15,535 nt of DNA from contig JAQVEQ010000048.1 of the NCBI GenBank assembly GCA_028697875.1, positions 1 through 15,535 of the forward strand, written 5' to 3'. The first letter of the stretch is position 1; the number at the start of each line of letters is the position of its first letter. This document shows, piece by piece, positions 1 to 7,575 of this stretch. The DNA comes from Novosphingobium sp. (GTDB lineage Bacteria > Pseudomonadota > Alphaproteobacteria > Sphingomonadales > Sphingomonadaceae). Below the pieces are notes generated by a model. The model searched no databases and was not told the DNA's origin. It was given only the letters and a program-made list of their open reading frames with translations. The translations under genes were made by a program, and so were the position numbers.

Positions 1-1375
1 TGGTGATCGCCAGGCCCTTCTGCGTGCCGTGGACGCGGACTACCGCAGCGTCGCCGCCGGGTCGCTGCACCGTGTCTGCGCCGACCATGTGGTCGTACTG
101 TTCCCAGATCCAGCGGCGCGAGGCGAGATCGGGCGAACCCATCATCTTGACGAGGTCCGCGCCGATATCCGCGCTCTTGGGCGCATCGGTCAGCGGCTTG
201 ATACCGGCCCAGGCTTTGTATTCTTCCCTGGAAACCGCCGGGCGGTCGTATTCCGGAGCATCGGCGGCAAGCGGGCCAAGCGGAATGTCGCACACGACTT
301 CGCCGTTCCATTCCAGGATCATGTGCTGCGTGTCGGTCACTTCGCCAATCACCGCGAAATCCAGCTCCCACTTGCGGAAGATCGCCTCGGCCATCTCTTC
401 CTTGCCGGGTTTCAGCACCATGAGCATGCGCTCCTGGCTCTCGCTCAGCATCATTTCGTAGGGGGTCATCCCCTCTTCGCGGCAGGGGACCTGGTTCATG
501 TTGAGCCGGATGCCGGCCTTGCCGTTGGTCGCCATCTCGACGCTGGAGGAGGTCAGGCCGGCCGCGCCCATGTCCTGGATCGCGACGATGGCGTCGGTCG
601 CCATGAGTTCGAGGCAGGCTTCGATCAGCAGCTTTTCGGTGAAGGGGTCGCCAACTTGCACGGTCGGGCGTTTTTCTTCCGAATCCTCGCCGAAGTCGGC
701 GCTGGCCATGGTCGCGCCGTGAATCCCGTCACGCCCGGTCTTGGAACCGACATAGACAATCGGGTTTCCGACGCCGGTTGCCGCCGAGTAGAAAATCTTG
801 TCCGTATCGGCCACGCCCACCGTCATCGCGTTGACGAGGATGTTGCCGTCGTAAGCCTTGTGGAAATTGGTCTCGCCGCCCACGGTCGGCACGCCGACGC
901 AGTTGCCGTAGCCGCCGATGCCCGCGACCACGCCCTTGACGAGGTGCTTCATCTTGGGATGCTCGGGCCGGCCGAAACGCAAGGCATTCATATTGGCCAC
1001 CGGCCGCGCGCCCATGGTGAACACGTCGCGCAGGATCCCGCCGACACCAGTCGCCGCGCCTTGGTACGGTTCGATGTAGCTCGGGTGGTTGTGGCTCTCC
1101 ATCTTGAAGATGGCGGCCTGCCCGTCGCCGATGTCGATGATCCCGGCATTTTCGCCGGGGCCGCAGATCACCCAAGGGGCTTCGGTCGGCAGCTTCTTCA
1201 GGTGCAGCCTGCTCGACTTGTAGGAGCAATGCTCCGACCACATGACCGAGAAGATGCCGAGTTCGACCAGATTCGGCTCGCGGCCGAGCGCATTCAGGAC
1301 GTGCTCGTATTCTTCGGGGGAGAGGCCGTGGGCCTCTACGACATCGGGCGTGATAGCATCGGCGTTCTTTGGCAT
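1..1375 (-). CDS. purL: Phosphoribosylformylglycinamidine synthase subunit PurL (3' end cut by window edge)
   Basis: This is the large, ATP-dependent amidotransferase-acceptor subunit that converts FGAR to FGAM in cytosolic purine synthesis, working with PurQ and PurS. The first 458 residues are visible; the family is usually about 720-740 residues, so the C-terminal third lies outside the window. It begins MPKNADAITPDV and carries the small-PurL hallmarks: the catalytic-histidine segment VMWSEHCSYKSS (about 44-55), KMESHNHPS (91-99), GAATGVGGILRD (106-117), GGYGNCVGVPTVGGET, and the AIQDMGAAGLTSSSVEM stretch of the second half. The ATG at 1375 is preceded at a proper distance by AAGGGG, a plausible ribosome-binding site. 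That site lies in the loop of a short hairpin. The gene is divergent from xseB across 85 bases. Identity is certain from the motifs; regulation is inference. Confidence 0.96.
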   Translation of the reverse strand, partial: MPKNADAITPDVVEAHGLSPEEYEHVLNALGREPNLVELGIFSVMWSEHCSYKSSRLHLKKLPTEAPWVICGPGENAGIIDIGDGQAAIFKMESHNHPSYIEPYQGAATGVGGILRDVFTMGARPVANMNALRFGRPEHPKMKHLVKGVVAGIGGYGNCVGVPTVGGETNFHKAYDGNILVNAMTVGVADTDKIFYSAATGVGNPIVYVGSKTGRDGIHGATMASADFGEDSEEKRPTVQVGDPFTEKLLIEACLELMATDAIVAIQDMGAAGLTSSSVEMATNGKAGIRLNMNQVPCREEGMTPYEMMLSESQERMLMVLKPGKEEMAEAIFRKWELDFAVIGEVTDTQHMILEWNGEVVCDIPLGPLAADAPEYDRPAVSREEYKAWAGIKPLTDAPKSADIGADLVKMMGSPDLASRRWIWEQYDHMVGADTVQRPGGDAAVVRVHGTQKGLAIT

Positions 1376-1377
1376 GA

Positions 1378-1393
1378 GCGGCCCCTTAGCCGC
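1378..1393 (-). promoter_or_regulatory. Small hairpin holding the putative purL ribosome-binding site
   Basis: On the minus strand GCGGC and GCCGC can pair (5 bp) around the loop TAAGGG, two bases before the purL ATG. The purine-rich AAGGGG, the only Shine-Dalgarno candidate, is therefore partly looped and partly paired. Control of purL translation by this hairpin is inference only. Confidence 0.3.
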
Positions 1394-1423
1394 GTCATGT
1401 GAATCGTGCTAGCCCCAGCGCGC

Positions 1424-1452
1424 TTGACCGGCCCGCATATGCCCGCCAAAGC
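1424..1452 (+). promoter_or_regulatory. Possible xseB operon promoter
   Basis: TTGACC at 1424-1429 matches the alphaproteobacterial -35 box well. After a 17-base spacer comes CAAAGC at 1447-1452, a poor -10. The spacer contains the palindrome GCATATGC (1435-1442). Transcription would start about 1459-1461, at the xseB ATG itself. This would fit the absence of a Shine-Dalgarno sequence before xseB. Confidence 0.3.
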
Positions 1453-1460
1453 TTGCCTCC

Positions 1461-1724
1461 ATGGCCCAGGATGCCCCCGATATTTCGCAATTGAGCTTCG
1501 AAGACGCGCTCCGCGCGCTCGAAGACGTGGTTCGCAGGCTTGAAAGCGGTGAAGTGCCGCTCGACGAATCGATAGATCTCTACGAACGCGGCGAGGCACT
1601 GCGGTTGCATTGCCAGAAGCGGCTCGATGCGGCGCAAGCCCGGATCGAAAAGATCGTGACCGGGCCCGATGGCAAGGCGAAAGGGACCGAACCTTTCGAT
1701 CCGGAAGGCCGGACCGGCGCGTGA
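1461..1724 (+). CDS. xseB: Exodeoxyribonuclease VII small subunit
   Basis: This is the small subunit of exonuclease VII, which degrades single-stranded DNA to short oligonucleotides together with the large subunit XseA (not in this window). At 87 residues it has the normal size. The family core is clear: LSFEDALRALEDVVRRLESGEVPLDESI forms the first helix pair (about 11-38), followed by LYERGEALRLHCQKRLDAAQARIEKI (about 40-65) and a variable acidic tail. The ATG at 1461 begins right where the family usually starts. No convincing Shine-Dalgarno sequence precedes it, so leaderless translation is possible. The stop TGA shares one base with the ispA start (TGATG), which implies translational coupling. 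The xseB-ispA pairing is common in proteobacteria. Identity is well supported. Confidence 0.95.
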   Translation: MAQDAPDISQLSFEDALRALEDVVRRLESGEVPLDESIDLYERGEALRLHCQKRLDAAQARIEKIVTGPDGKAKGTEPFDPEGRTGA

Positions 1725-2635
1725 TGGCTGCACTCGACGCTACGAACGAGGCCTGGCTGGCGGAAAGCCTCAGGTTGATCGCCGGGGAAGTGGATTCCCT
1801 GTTCGATTCGCTGATGCCCATTCCCGACGACAAGCATGCACGCCTTGTCGAGGCTATGCGCTATGCTGCCATCGGTGGCGGCAAGCGCATCCGGCCGCTT
1901 CTGCTCGCCGCGACGGCGGAAATGCACGGGGTCGACCGGAACGCGTCCCTGCGCGCGGCCTGTGCTGTGGAAGCGATCCACGTCTATTCGCTGATCCACG
2001 ACGATCTGCCCTGCATGGACAACGACGACTGGCGCCATGGCAAGCAGACCGTCCACAAGGCTTTCGACGATGCGACAGCCGTTCTGGCGGGCGATTCGCT
2101 CCATGCGCTGGCATTTTCCATCCTGTCCGATCCGCAGACGAGCGGGGATCCCTTCGTCCGTTCCGAGCTCGTCCACGCCTTGGCAATGGCCAGCGGGTCG
2201 AATGGCATGGCGGGCGGACAGATGATCGACATGCTGGCGGAGACCGAGGCATTCGACCTCCATACCATTACCCGCCTGCAACAGCTCAAGACCGGCGCAC
2301 TGCTGGGGGCGGCTGTGGAAATGGGCGCCATTCTCGGCCACGTTCCTCCGGAAGGGCGCATGCATCTGCGCGCCTATGCACGCGACCTGGGGCTGGCGTT
2401 CCAGATCGCCGACGACGTGCTCGACTACGAAGGCGATGAAGAGAAGGCCGGGAAGGCGCTGCGCAAGGATGCCGGGCAGGGCAAGCAGACCTTCGTTTCG
2501 CTGCTGGGCGTGGAACGCGCGCGCGAACAGGCCGAAATCCTGGTCGAACAGGCGGTCGGGCATCTTGTCGCCCATGGCGAAGAGGCGGACCTGCTTCGCA
2601 GCCTGGCGCGTTATATCGTTGAGAGGGACCACTGA
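1724..2635 (+). CDS. ispA: Farnesyl diphosphate synthase (polyprenyl synthetase)
   Basis: This cytosolic trans-prenyltransferase condenses IPP with DMAPP and GPP to give farnesyl diphosphate, the precursor of ubiquinone side chains, undecaprenyl phosphate and, in sphingomonads, carotenoids. At 303 residues it is the usual size. GGGKRIRP (51-58) is the IPP-binding segment. The first Asp-rich motif is DDLPCMDNDD (93-102), with the two-residue insertion typical of bacterial FPP synthases and Tyr five positions before it. GSNGMAGGQMID (158-169) and the second Asp-rich motif DDVLD (230-234) follow. In place of the common LRRG after the first motif it reads WRHG. The start ATG overlaps the xseB stop by one base and its own stop overlaps the coaD start in the same way. 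In many proteobacteria dxs follows ispA; here coaD does. Chain length (C15) is inferred from motifs. Confidence 0.94.
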   Translation: MAALDATNEAWLAESLRLIAGEVDSLFDSLMPIPDDKHARLVEAMRYAAIGGGKRIRPLLLAATAEMHGVDRNASLRAACAVEAIHVYSLIHDDLPCMDNDDWRHGKQTVHKAFDDATAVLAGDSLHALAFSILSDPQTSGDPFVRSELVHALAMASGSNGMAGGQMIDMLAETEAFDLHTITRLQQLKTGALLGAAVEMGAILGHVPPEGRMHLRAYARDLGLAFQIADDVLDYEGDEEKAGKALRKDAGQGKQTFVSLLGVERAREQAEILVEQAVGHLVAHGEEADLLRSLARYIVERDH

Positions 2636-3147
2636 TGAGCGAACGGGTAGGGGTTTATCCGGGGACGTTCGATCCGATTACACTTGGCCACGCCGACATC
2701 ATCCGGCGCGGAGCGAAACTGGTCGACCGCCTGATTATCGGGGTGACGACCAATCCTTCGAAGAATCCGATGTTCACGCCGCACGAACGTATGGCGATGG
2801 TCGAACGGGAAGTTGCCGCTCTGGGCATTCGCAACGTCGAAGTCGTGGGCTTCAACGCGCTGCTGATGAAATTCGCGGAACGGCAGGGGGCCAGTGTCAT
2901 TGTCCGCGGCCTGCGCGCGGTGGCGGACTTCGAATACGAATACCAGATGGCGGGCATGAACCAGCAACTCAACGCCGGGATCGAAACGGTGTTCCTGATG
3001 GCCGACGTCAGCCTGCAGCCGATCGCGTCCAAGCTGGTCAAGGAAATCGCCCTGTTCGGCGGCGACATCTCGCCGTTCGTCAGCCCGGCGATCCGCGACG
3101 AGGTTGTCGCCCGCGTCAAGGAGCGCGGGGCGCTCGGCGAATATTGA
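2635..3147 (+). CDS. coaD: Phosphopantetheine adenylyltransferase
   Basis: CoaD transfers AMP from ATP to 4'-phosphopantetheine, the penultimate step of coenzyme A synthesis in the cytosol. The 170-residue length is typical. The nucleotidyltransferase motifs are intact: GVYPGTFDPITLGHADI (6-22), with the TxGH signature at T16-H19, VIVRGLRAVADFEYEYQMA (88-106) with the RGLR loop, and the C-terminal QPIASKLVKEIA segment (128-139), the counterpart of ISSSxVKE. The ATG is preceded by AGGGA seven bases upstream and overlaps the ispA stop by one base (TGATG). A coaD-cyclophilin-queA order recurs in alphaproteobacteria, and that order is seen downstream. Identity is certain. Confidence 0.96.
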   Translation: MSERVGVYPGTFDPITLGHADIIRRGAKLVDRLIIGVTTNPSKNPMFTPHERMAMVEREVAALGIRNVEVVGFNALLMKFAERQGASVIVRGLRAVADFEYEYQMAGMNQQLNAGIETVFLMADVSLQPIASKLVKEIALFGGDISPFVSPAIRDEVVARVKERGALGEY

Positions 3148-3162
3148 ACCCGTTATCGTTCA

Positions 3163-3191
3163 TTGCGCGGACAGTCGCAGCTGGCTAAACC
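3163..3191 (+). promoter_or_regulatory. Weak candidate promoter before the exported cyclophilin gene
   Basis: TTGCGC (3163-3168) and TAAACC (3186-3191) are separated by 17 bases in the 104-base gap between coaD and the cyclophilin gene. Both boxes are only partial matches, so read-through from the coaD operon is an equally good explanation. Confidence 0.25.
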
Positions 3192-3216
3192 GCGCGGCGG
3201 CCACATTTCCACCGGG

Positions 3217-3247
3217 TTGTTCGAGAACGCCCCAGATTGTTCGAGAA
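3217..3247 (+). repeat. Short direct repeat upstream of the cyclophilin gene
   Basis: TTGTTCGAGAA occurs at 3217-3227 and again at 3237-3247, a 20-base period (about two helical turns). The second copy ends five bases before the chosen ATG and supplies its GAGAAAAG purine stretch. It could be a small tandem duplication or paired protein-binding half-sites; nothing else distinguishes these. Confidence 0.5.
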
Positions 3248-3251
3248 AAGA

Positions 3252-3935
3252 ATGTCGAAAGCCCTGATTTCTACCGTCCTGGCCCTTTCCCTCAGCCTCG
3301 CTCCGGGCTTGGCGGCAGCCAAGGACAAAGGCAAGGAAGATGCCGCTCCGGCGCGTGTCTATGCGCCGGTCGACTACAACCTGAATGACGATCCGGACAA
3401 TATCCTGCTGCTCGACCTCTCGACCGGGCAGCGCGTCGCGATCCGCCTGATGCCGGACTGGGCGCCGGATCATGTCGAACGGATCAAGCAGCTGACCCGC
3501 GAAGGGTTCTACAACGGAGTGATCTTCCACCGCGTAATCGACGGCTTCATGGCCCAGACGGGCGACCCGACGGGGACCGGCCGCGGCGGGTCGGAGCTTC
3601 CCGACATCAAGGCGGAATTCAACGACATGCCGCATGTGCGCGGCACGGTATCGATGGCCCGCGCCGCGTCGGACGACAGCGCCAACAGCCAGTTCTTCAT
3701 CGTCTTCTACCCGCGTTTCGCGCTCGATCACCGCTATACCAATTTCGGACGCGTGATTGCGAACATGCAGGCGGTCGACCAGATCCAGCGCGGTGAACCG
3801 CCGCAGAACCCGACCAAGATCGTCCAGGCCTCGATCGCTTCGGACCATGTGCCGCCTCCGCCGCCCGCGCCGGTGGCCGATCCGGCAGGGCAGCAGATCA
3901 CCGCCGACATGCTCAGCAAGTCGCGCGCGCAGTAA
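3252..3935 (+). CDS. Exported cyclophilin-type peptidylprolyl cis-trans isomerase
   Basis: The encoded 227-residue protein is a cyclophilin (prolyl isomerase) that probably acts in the periplasm. Residues 1-23 form a signal peptide: Lys near the start, hydrophobic ALISTVLALSLSLAPGLAAA, likely cleavage after AAA before KDKGKED. The cyclophilin domain spans about 50-195, with FHRVIDGFMAQTGD (92-105) containing the catalytic Arg94, then NSQFFIVF (145-152) and YTNFGRVI (162-169). The tail holds a five-proline run (DHVPPPPPAPV, 198-208) and a hydrophilic end. The ATG at 3252 was preferred over an in-frame TTG at 3237 because it gives a compact signal peptide and has GAGAAAAG just upstream. The position between coaD and queA matches alphaproteobacterial gene order. 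The client proteins are unknown. Confidence 0.9.
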   Translation: MSKALISTVLALSLSLAPGLAAAKDKGKEDAAPARVYAPVDYNLNDDPDNILLLDLSTGQRVAIRLMPDWAPDHVERIKQLTREGFYNGVIFHRVIDGFMAQTGDPTGTGRGGSELPDIKAEFNDMPHVRGTVSMARAASDDSANSQFFIVFYPRFALDHRYTNFGRVIANMQAVDQIQRGEPPQNPTKIVQASIASDHVPPPPPAPVADPAGQQITADMLSKSRAQ

Positions 3936-3972
3936 GCTTCCCATTCCGCCGTTCAGTCCCTAGACGCGCGCC

Positions 3973-5004
3973 ATGCGCGTTGACCTGTTCGATTTCGATC
4001 TTCCGCCCGAGCGGATTGCCCTGCGTCCGGCCCGGCCGCGCGATGCCGCGCGCATGTTGCTGGTCGAAGGCCGGGAAGGGCCGCTTGCCGACTGCACGGT
4101 GCGCGACTTGCCGAACCTGCTGCGGGCGGGCGACGTGCTGGTGTTCAACGATACCAAGGTCATCCCGGCTCAGCTCGAAGGGCGGCGCGGGGAAGCGCGG
4201 ATCGGCGCGACCTTGCACAAGAGGATCGACCTGAGGCGCTGGCAGGCCTTCATCCGCAACGCCAAGCGGCTGCACGCGGGCGATGTCGTGCAATTCCCGC
4301 AAGGCGTCTCCGCGATTGCCGAAACCCGCCACGACGACGGCAGCTGGACCCTGGCATTCGAAGGCGAAGAGCCGGTCGAAGTGCTGCTCGAACGGGCGGG
4401 CACGATGCCTCTGCCGCCCTATATCGCGGGCAAGCGCCCCACCGACGAATCCGACCGGGCCGATTACCAGACGATCTTCGCACGCGAGGAAGGGGCCGTG
4501 GCCGCGCCGACGGCCGCGCTTCATTTCACGCCGGAGCTGCTCGCCACGCTCGACAACGCGGGGATCGGGCGCGAGGCGCTGACGCTCCATGTCGGGGCGG
4601 GGACGTTCCTGCCGGTCAAGGCCGACGACACCGCCGAACATCGCATGCATTCGGAATGGGGCCGGATCGACCAGGCGACGGCGGACCGCCTCAATGCCGC
4701 GCGGCAGGCGGGCGGGCGGCTGATCGCAGTCGGCACGACTTCGCTGCGCCTGCTGGAAAGCGCGGCCGGGGAAAACGGGATCATTCGCCCCTTCGCCGGG
4801 GATACCGACATCTTCATCACGCCCGGCTACCGCTTCCGCGCGGTCGACGGGCTGATGACCAATTTCCACCTGCCGAAATCGACCCTGTTCATGCTCGTGT
4901 CGGCCCTGATGGGGCTGGAGCGGATGCAGGCGGCCTATGCCCATGCGATCGCGCACGAGTACCGGTTCTACAGTTACGGCGATGCCAGCCTGCTGCTGCC
5001 ATAG
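3973..5004 (+). CDS. queA: S-adenosylmethionine:tRNA ribosyltransferase-isomerase
   Basis: QueA transfers and isomerises the ribosyl part of SAM onto preQ1 already placed in tRNA anticodon position 34, forming epoxyqueuosine. It acts after Tgt, which is encoded downstream at 7576. The 343 residues match the family length. Conserved blocks run in order: VFNDTKVIPAQLEG (57-70), GAVAAPTAALHF (174-185), HVGAGTF (206-212), AVGTTSLR (252-259), TNFHLPKSTL (296-305) and the terminal YRFYSYGDASLLLP (330-343). The ATG at 3973 fits the family N-terminus (MRVDLFDFDLP), although no strong ribosome-binding site is visible. The gap to the cyclophilin gene is 37 bases and to the next ABC gene only 9 bases, so co-transcription is likely. 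Confidence 0.97.
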   Translation: MRVDLFDFDLPPERIALRPARPRDAARMLLVEGREGPLADCTVRDLPNLLRAGDVLVFNDTKVIPAQLEGRRGEARIGATLHKRIDLRRWQAFIRNAKRLHAGDVVQFPQGVSAIAETRHDDGSWTLAFEGEEPVEVLLERAGTMPLPPYIAGKRPTDESDRADYQTIFAREEGAVAAPTAALHFTPELLATLDNAGIGREALTLHVGAGTFLPVKADDTAEHRMHSEWGRIDQATADRLNAARQAGGRLIAVGTTSLRLLESAAGENGIIRPFAGDTDIFITPGYRFRAVDGLMTNFHLPKSTLFMLVSALMGLERMQAAYAHAIAHEYRFYSYGDASLLLP

Positions 5005-5013
5005 GCAGTTGCA

Positions 5014-5981
<968 letters not shown>

Positions 5982-5985
<4 letters not shown>

Positions 5986-6746
5986 TAAATCTGCGCGGCA
6001 CCTGGGCGATCTACAAGCAGGAAGTCTCGCGCGCCTGGCGCGCAGTGTTCGGCACGATCGTTTCGCCGGTGCTTACCACCAGCCTCTATTTCATCGTTTT
6101 CGGTTCCGCGATCGGCGGGCAGATGCAGGCGGTCGGCGGCGTGAACTACGGCGCCTTCATCGTGCCCGGCCTGCTGATGCTGACCCTGCTGAGCGAAAGC
6201 ACTTCCAACGCCAGCTTCGGCATCTACATGCCGCGCTTTACCGGCTCGATCTACGAACTGCTGTCGGCGCCGGTCGGCGTGACGGAAACGCTGATCGGCT
6301 TTGTCGGCGCGGCGGCGACCAAGAGCCTGATCCTCGCCGCGATCATTCTCGCCACGGCGACGGTCTTCGTCGATTACACGATTGCCCATCCGATCCTTGC
6401 CATCGGTTACATCATGCTCGTGGCGGCCTCGTTCTCGCTGCTCGGCTTCATCCTCGGAATCTGGGCCGAAGGGTTCGAGAAGTTGCAGATGATCCCGATG
6501 CTGGTCCTGATGCCGCTGACGTTCCTGGGCGGTACCTTCTATTCGATCGATATGCTGGCCGAACCGTGGCGTTCGGTCGCGTTGTTCAACCCGATCGTCT
6601 ACCTGGTGAACGGGCTGCGCTGGACGTTCTATGGTTCGTCCGACGTGAATATCCTCGTCTCGGTCGGCTCGACCTTCGCGTTCCTCGCGCTCTGCGTCGT
6701 GGTGATCGCAGTGATCTTCAAGACGGGCTGGCGCCTGCGCAACTGA
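5982..6746 (+). CDS. ABC-2 type transporter permease
   Basis: This inner-membrane partner of the preceding ATPase is an ABC-2 family permease of 254 residues. Six hydrophobic segments are visible at about 22-44, 56-74, 103-128, 136-160, 166-187 and 226-247. The family signature near the fifth segment is clear: PLTFLGGTFYSIDMLAEPWRS followed by LFNPIVYLVNGLRW. The cytosolic N-terminus (TWAIYKQEVSRAWR) is the usual coupling region. The start is fixed by AGGAGG and the ATGA overlap with the ATPase stop. YadH/DrrB-like proteins export drugs, lipids or polysaccharides, and no sequence cue here selects among these. The gene converges with the TauE-like gene, only six bases separating the two stops. 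Confidence 0.93.
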
Positions 6747-6752
6747 CCGGGA

Positions 6753-7511
6753 TCAGCCCGCGAAATAGTCCCATAGAAGCTTGGCGGTCAGCCCCAGCGA
6801 AATCGTCACCAGCAGCGGCCGGATCAGCCGCGCGCCGAAGCGGATCGCACTGTGCGAACCGATGTAGCTGCCGGTCACCGTCCCAACCGCCATGCACAGG
6901 CCAAGCGTCCATATGACCTTGCCGCCAAGCGCGAACATGGCGAGGCTGCCCACGTTGCTGGCAACGTTGAACAGCTTGGAAAGGGCGGTTGCCCGGGTCA
7001 GCCCCATGCCGCGCAGTGCGACTAGCGAAGTGGTATAGAAACTGCCCGCACCGGGCCCGAAGAACCCGTCGTAAAGGCCAACCCCGCCGACGACCGGGAT
7101 AATGCCTTTCCGTCCCAGCACATGATGCCGGTCGCCATCGTCCATGCGCGGCGAAAGCAGCACATATCCGGCGCAGACCACCAGCAGGATGGGCACGACC
7201 AGTTGCAGCACCTTGGCATCGAGCGACTGCACCGCGAGCGAACCTGCCGCGGCGGCCACGACAATGCACAGGGCAGCCGGGATGTTCGGGCGGATCTCCA
7301 GCAGTCCCTTCGAGCGATAGGTACGCGTTGCCATCGACACGCCGAAAGTCGATTGCAGCTTGTTGGTGCCGAGCGCCAGGTGCGGGGGCACCCCGGCGAA
7401 GAGCAGGGCGGGCAACGTCAGCAGGCCGCCGCCGCCCGCGACCGCGTCGATGAAACCGGAAAGCACGCAAGTGGCCGTCAGTGCGGCAAAGACCCAGAGT
7501 TCGAATTCCAC
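6753..7511 (-). CDS. TauE/SafE (TSUP) family membrane permease, YfcA-like
   Basis: This is a 252-residue inner-membrane protein of the TauE/SafE family, whose characterised members move sulfite, sulfoacetate or other small sulfur-containing or organic anions. The internal duplication is visible: repeat 1 has SGFIDAVAGGGGLLTLPALL (18-37) and LGTNKLQSTFG (47-57), and repeat 2 has GLYDGFFGPGAGSF (145-158) and ALSKLFNVASNVGSL (176-190). Hydrophobic helices fill most of the remainder, with a polar loop PRMDDGDRHH (121-130) between the halves. Translation starts at GTG 7511, chosen because GGGGAG lies five bases upstream. It is divergent from tgt across 64 bases and convergent with the ABC permease. 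The substrate is unknown and the name should not be read as proof of sulfite export. Confidence 0.9.
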   Translation of the reverse strand: MEFELWVFAALTATCVLSGFIDAVAGGGGLLTLPALLFAGVPPHLALGTNKLQSTFGVSMATRTYRSKGLLEIRPNIPAALCIVVAAAAGSLAVQSLDAKVLQLVVPILLVVCAGYVLLSPRMDDGDRHHVLGRKGIIPVVGGVGLYDGFFGPGAGSFYTTSLVALRGMGLTRATALSKLFNVASNVGSLAMFALGGKVIWTLGLCMAVGTVTGSYIGSHSAIRFGARLIRPLLVTISLGLTAKLLWDYFAG

Positions 7512-7516
7512 TTGTG

Positions 7517-7522
7517 CTCCCC
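7517..7522 (-). promoter_or_regulatory. Ribosome-binding site fixing the GTG start of the TauE-like gene
   Basis: On the minus strand GGGGAG is followed by five bases and then GTG at 7511. No in-frame ATG with a comparable site occurs nearby, so this site decides the start. Confidence 0.65.
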
Positions 7523-7537
7523 GTCTGCGCTCCCCGA

Positions 7538-7566
7538 TTGCCGAAAAGCGTTCGACCGCCTATGCG
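7538..7566 (+). promoter_or_regulatory. tgt: Candidate tgt promoter
   Basis: TTGCCG (7538-7543), a 17-base spacer and TATGCG (7561-7566) form a plausible sigma-70 promoter. Initiation would fall about 7572-7574, almost at the tgt ATG (7576). The mRNA would then be nearly leaderless, in keeping with the lack of a Shine-Dalgarno sequence before tgt. Confidence 0.4.
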
Positions 7567-7575
7567 CGCTGGCTC

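Noticed and set aside
29..1402. Plus-strand frame opposite purL
   Set aside because: purL motifs are continuous on the minus strand; the plus frame is His/Asp/Ala-rich mirror coding.
1401..1405. GANTC (CcrM methylation) sites in gaps, also at 11057-11061 before nrdR and 12845-12849 before rpiB
   Set aside because: By base composition about one GANTC per 300 bases is expected, and coding regions here contain many. Three in the gaps is no enrichment.
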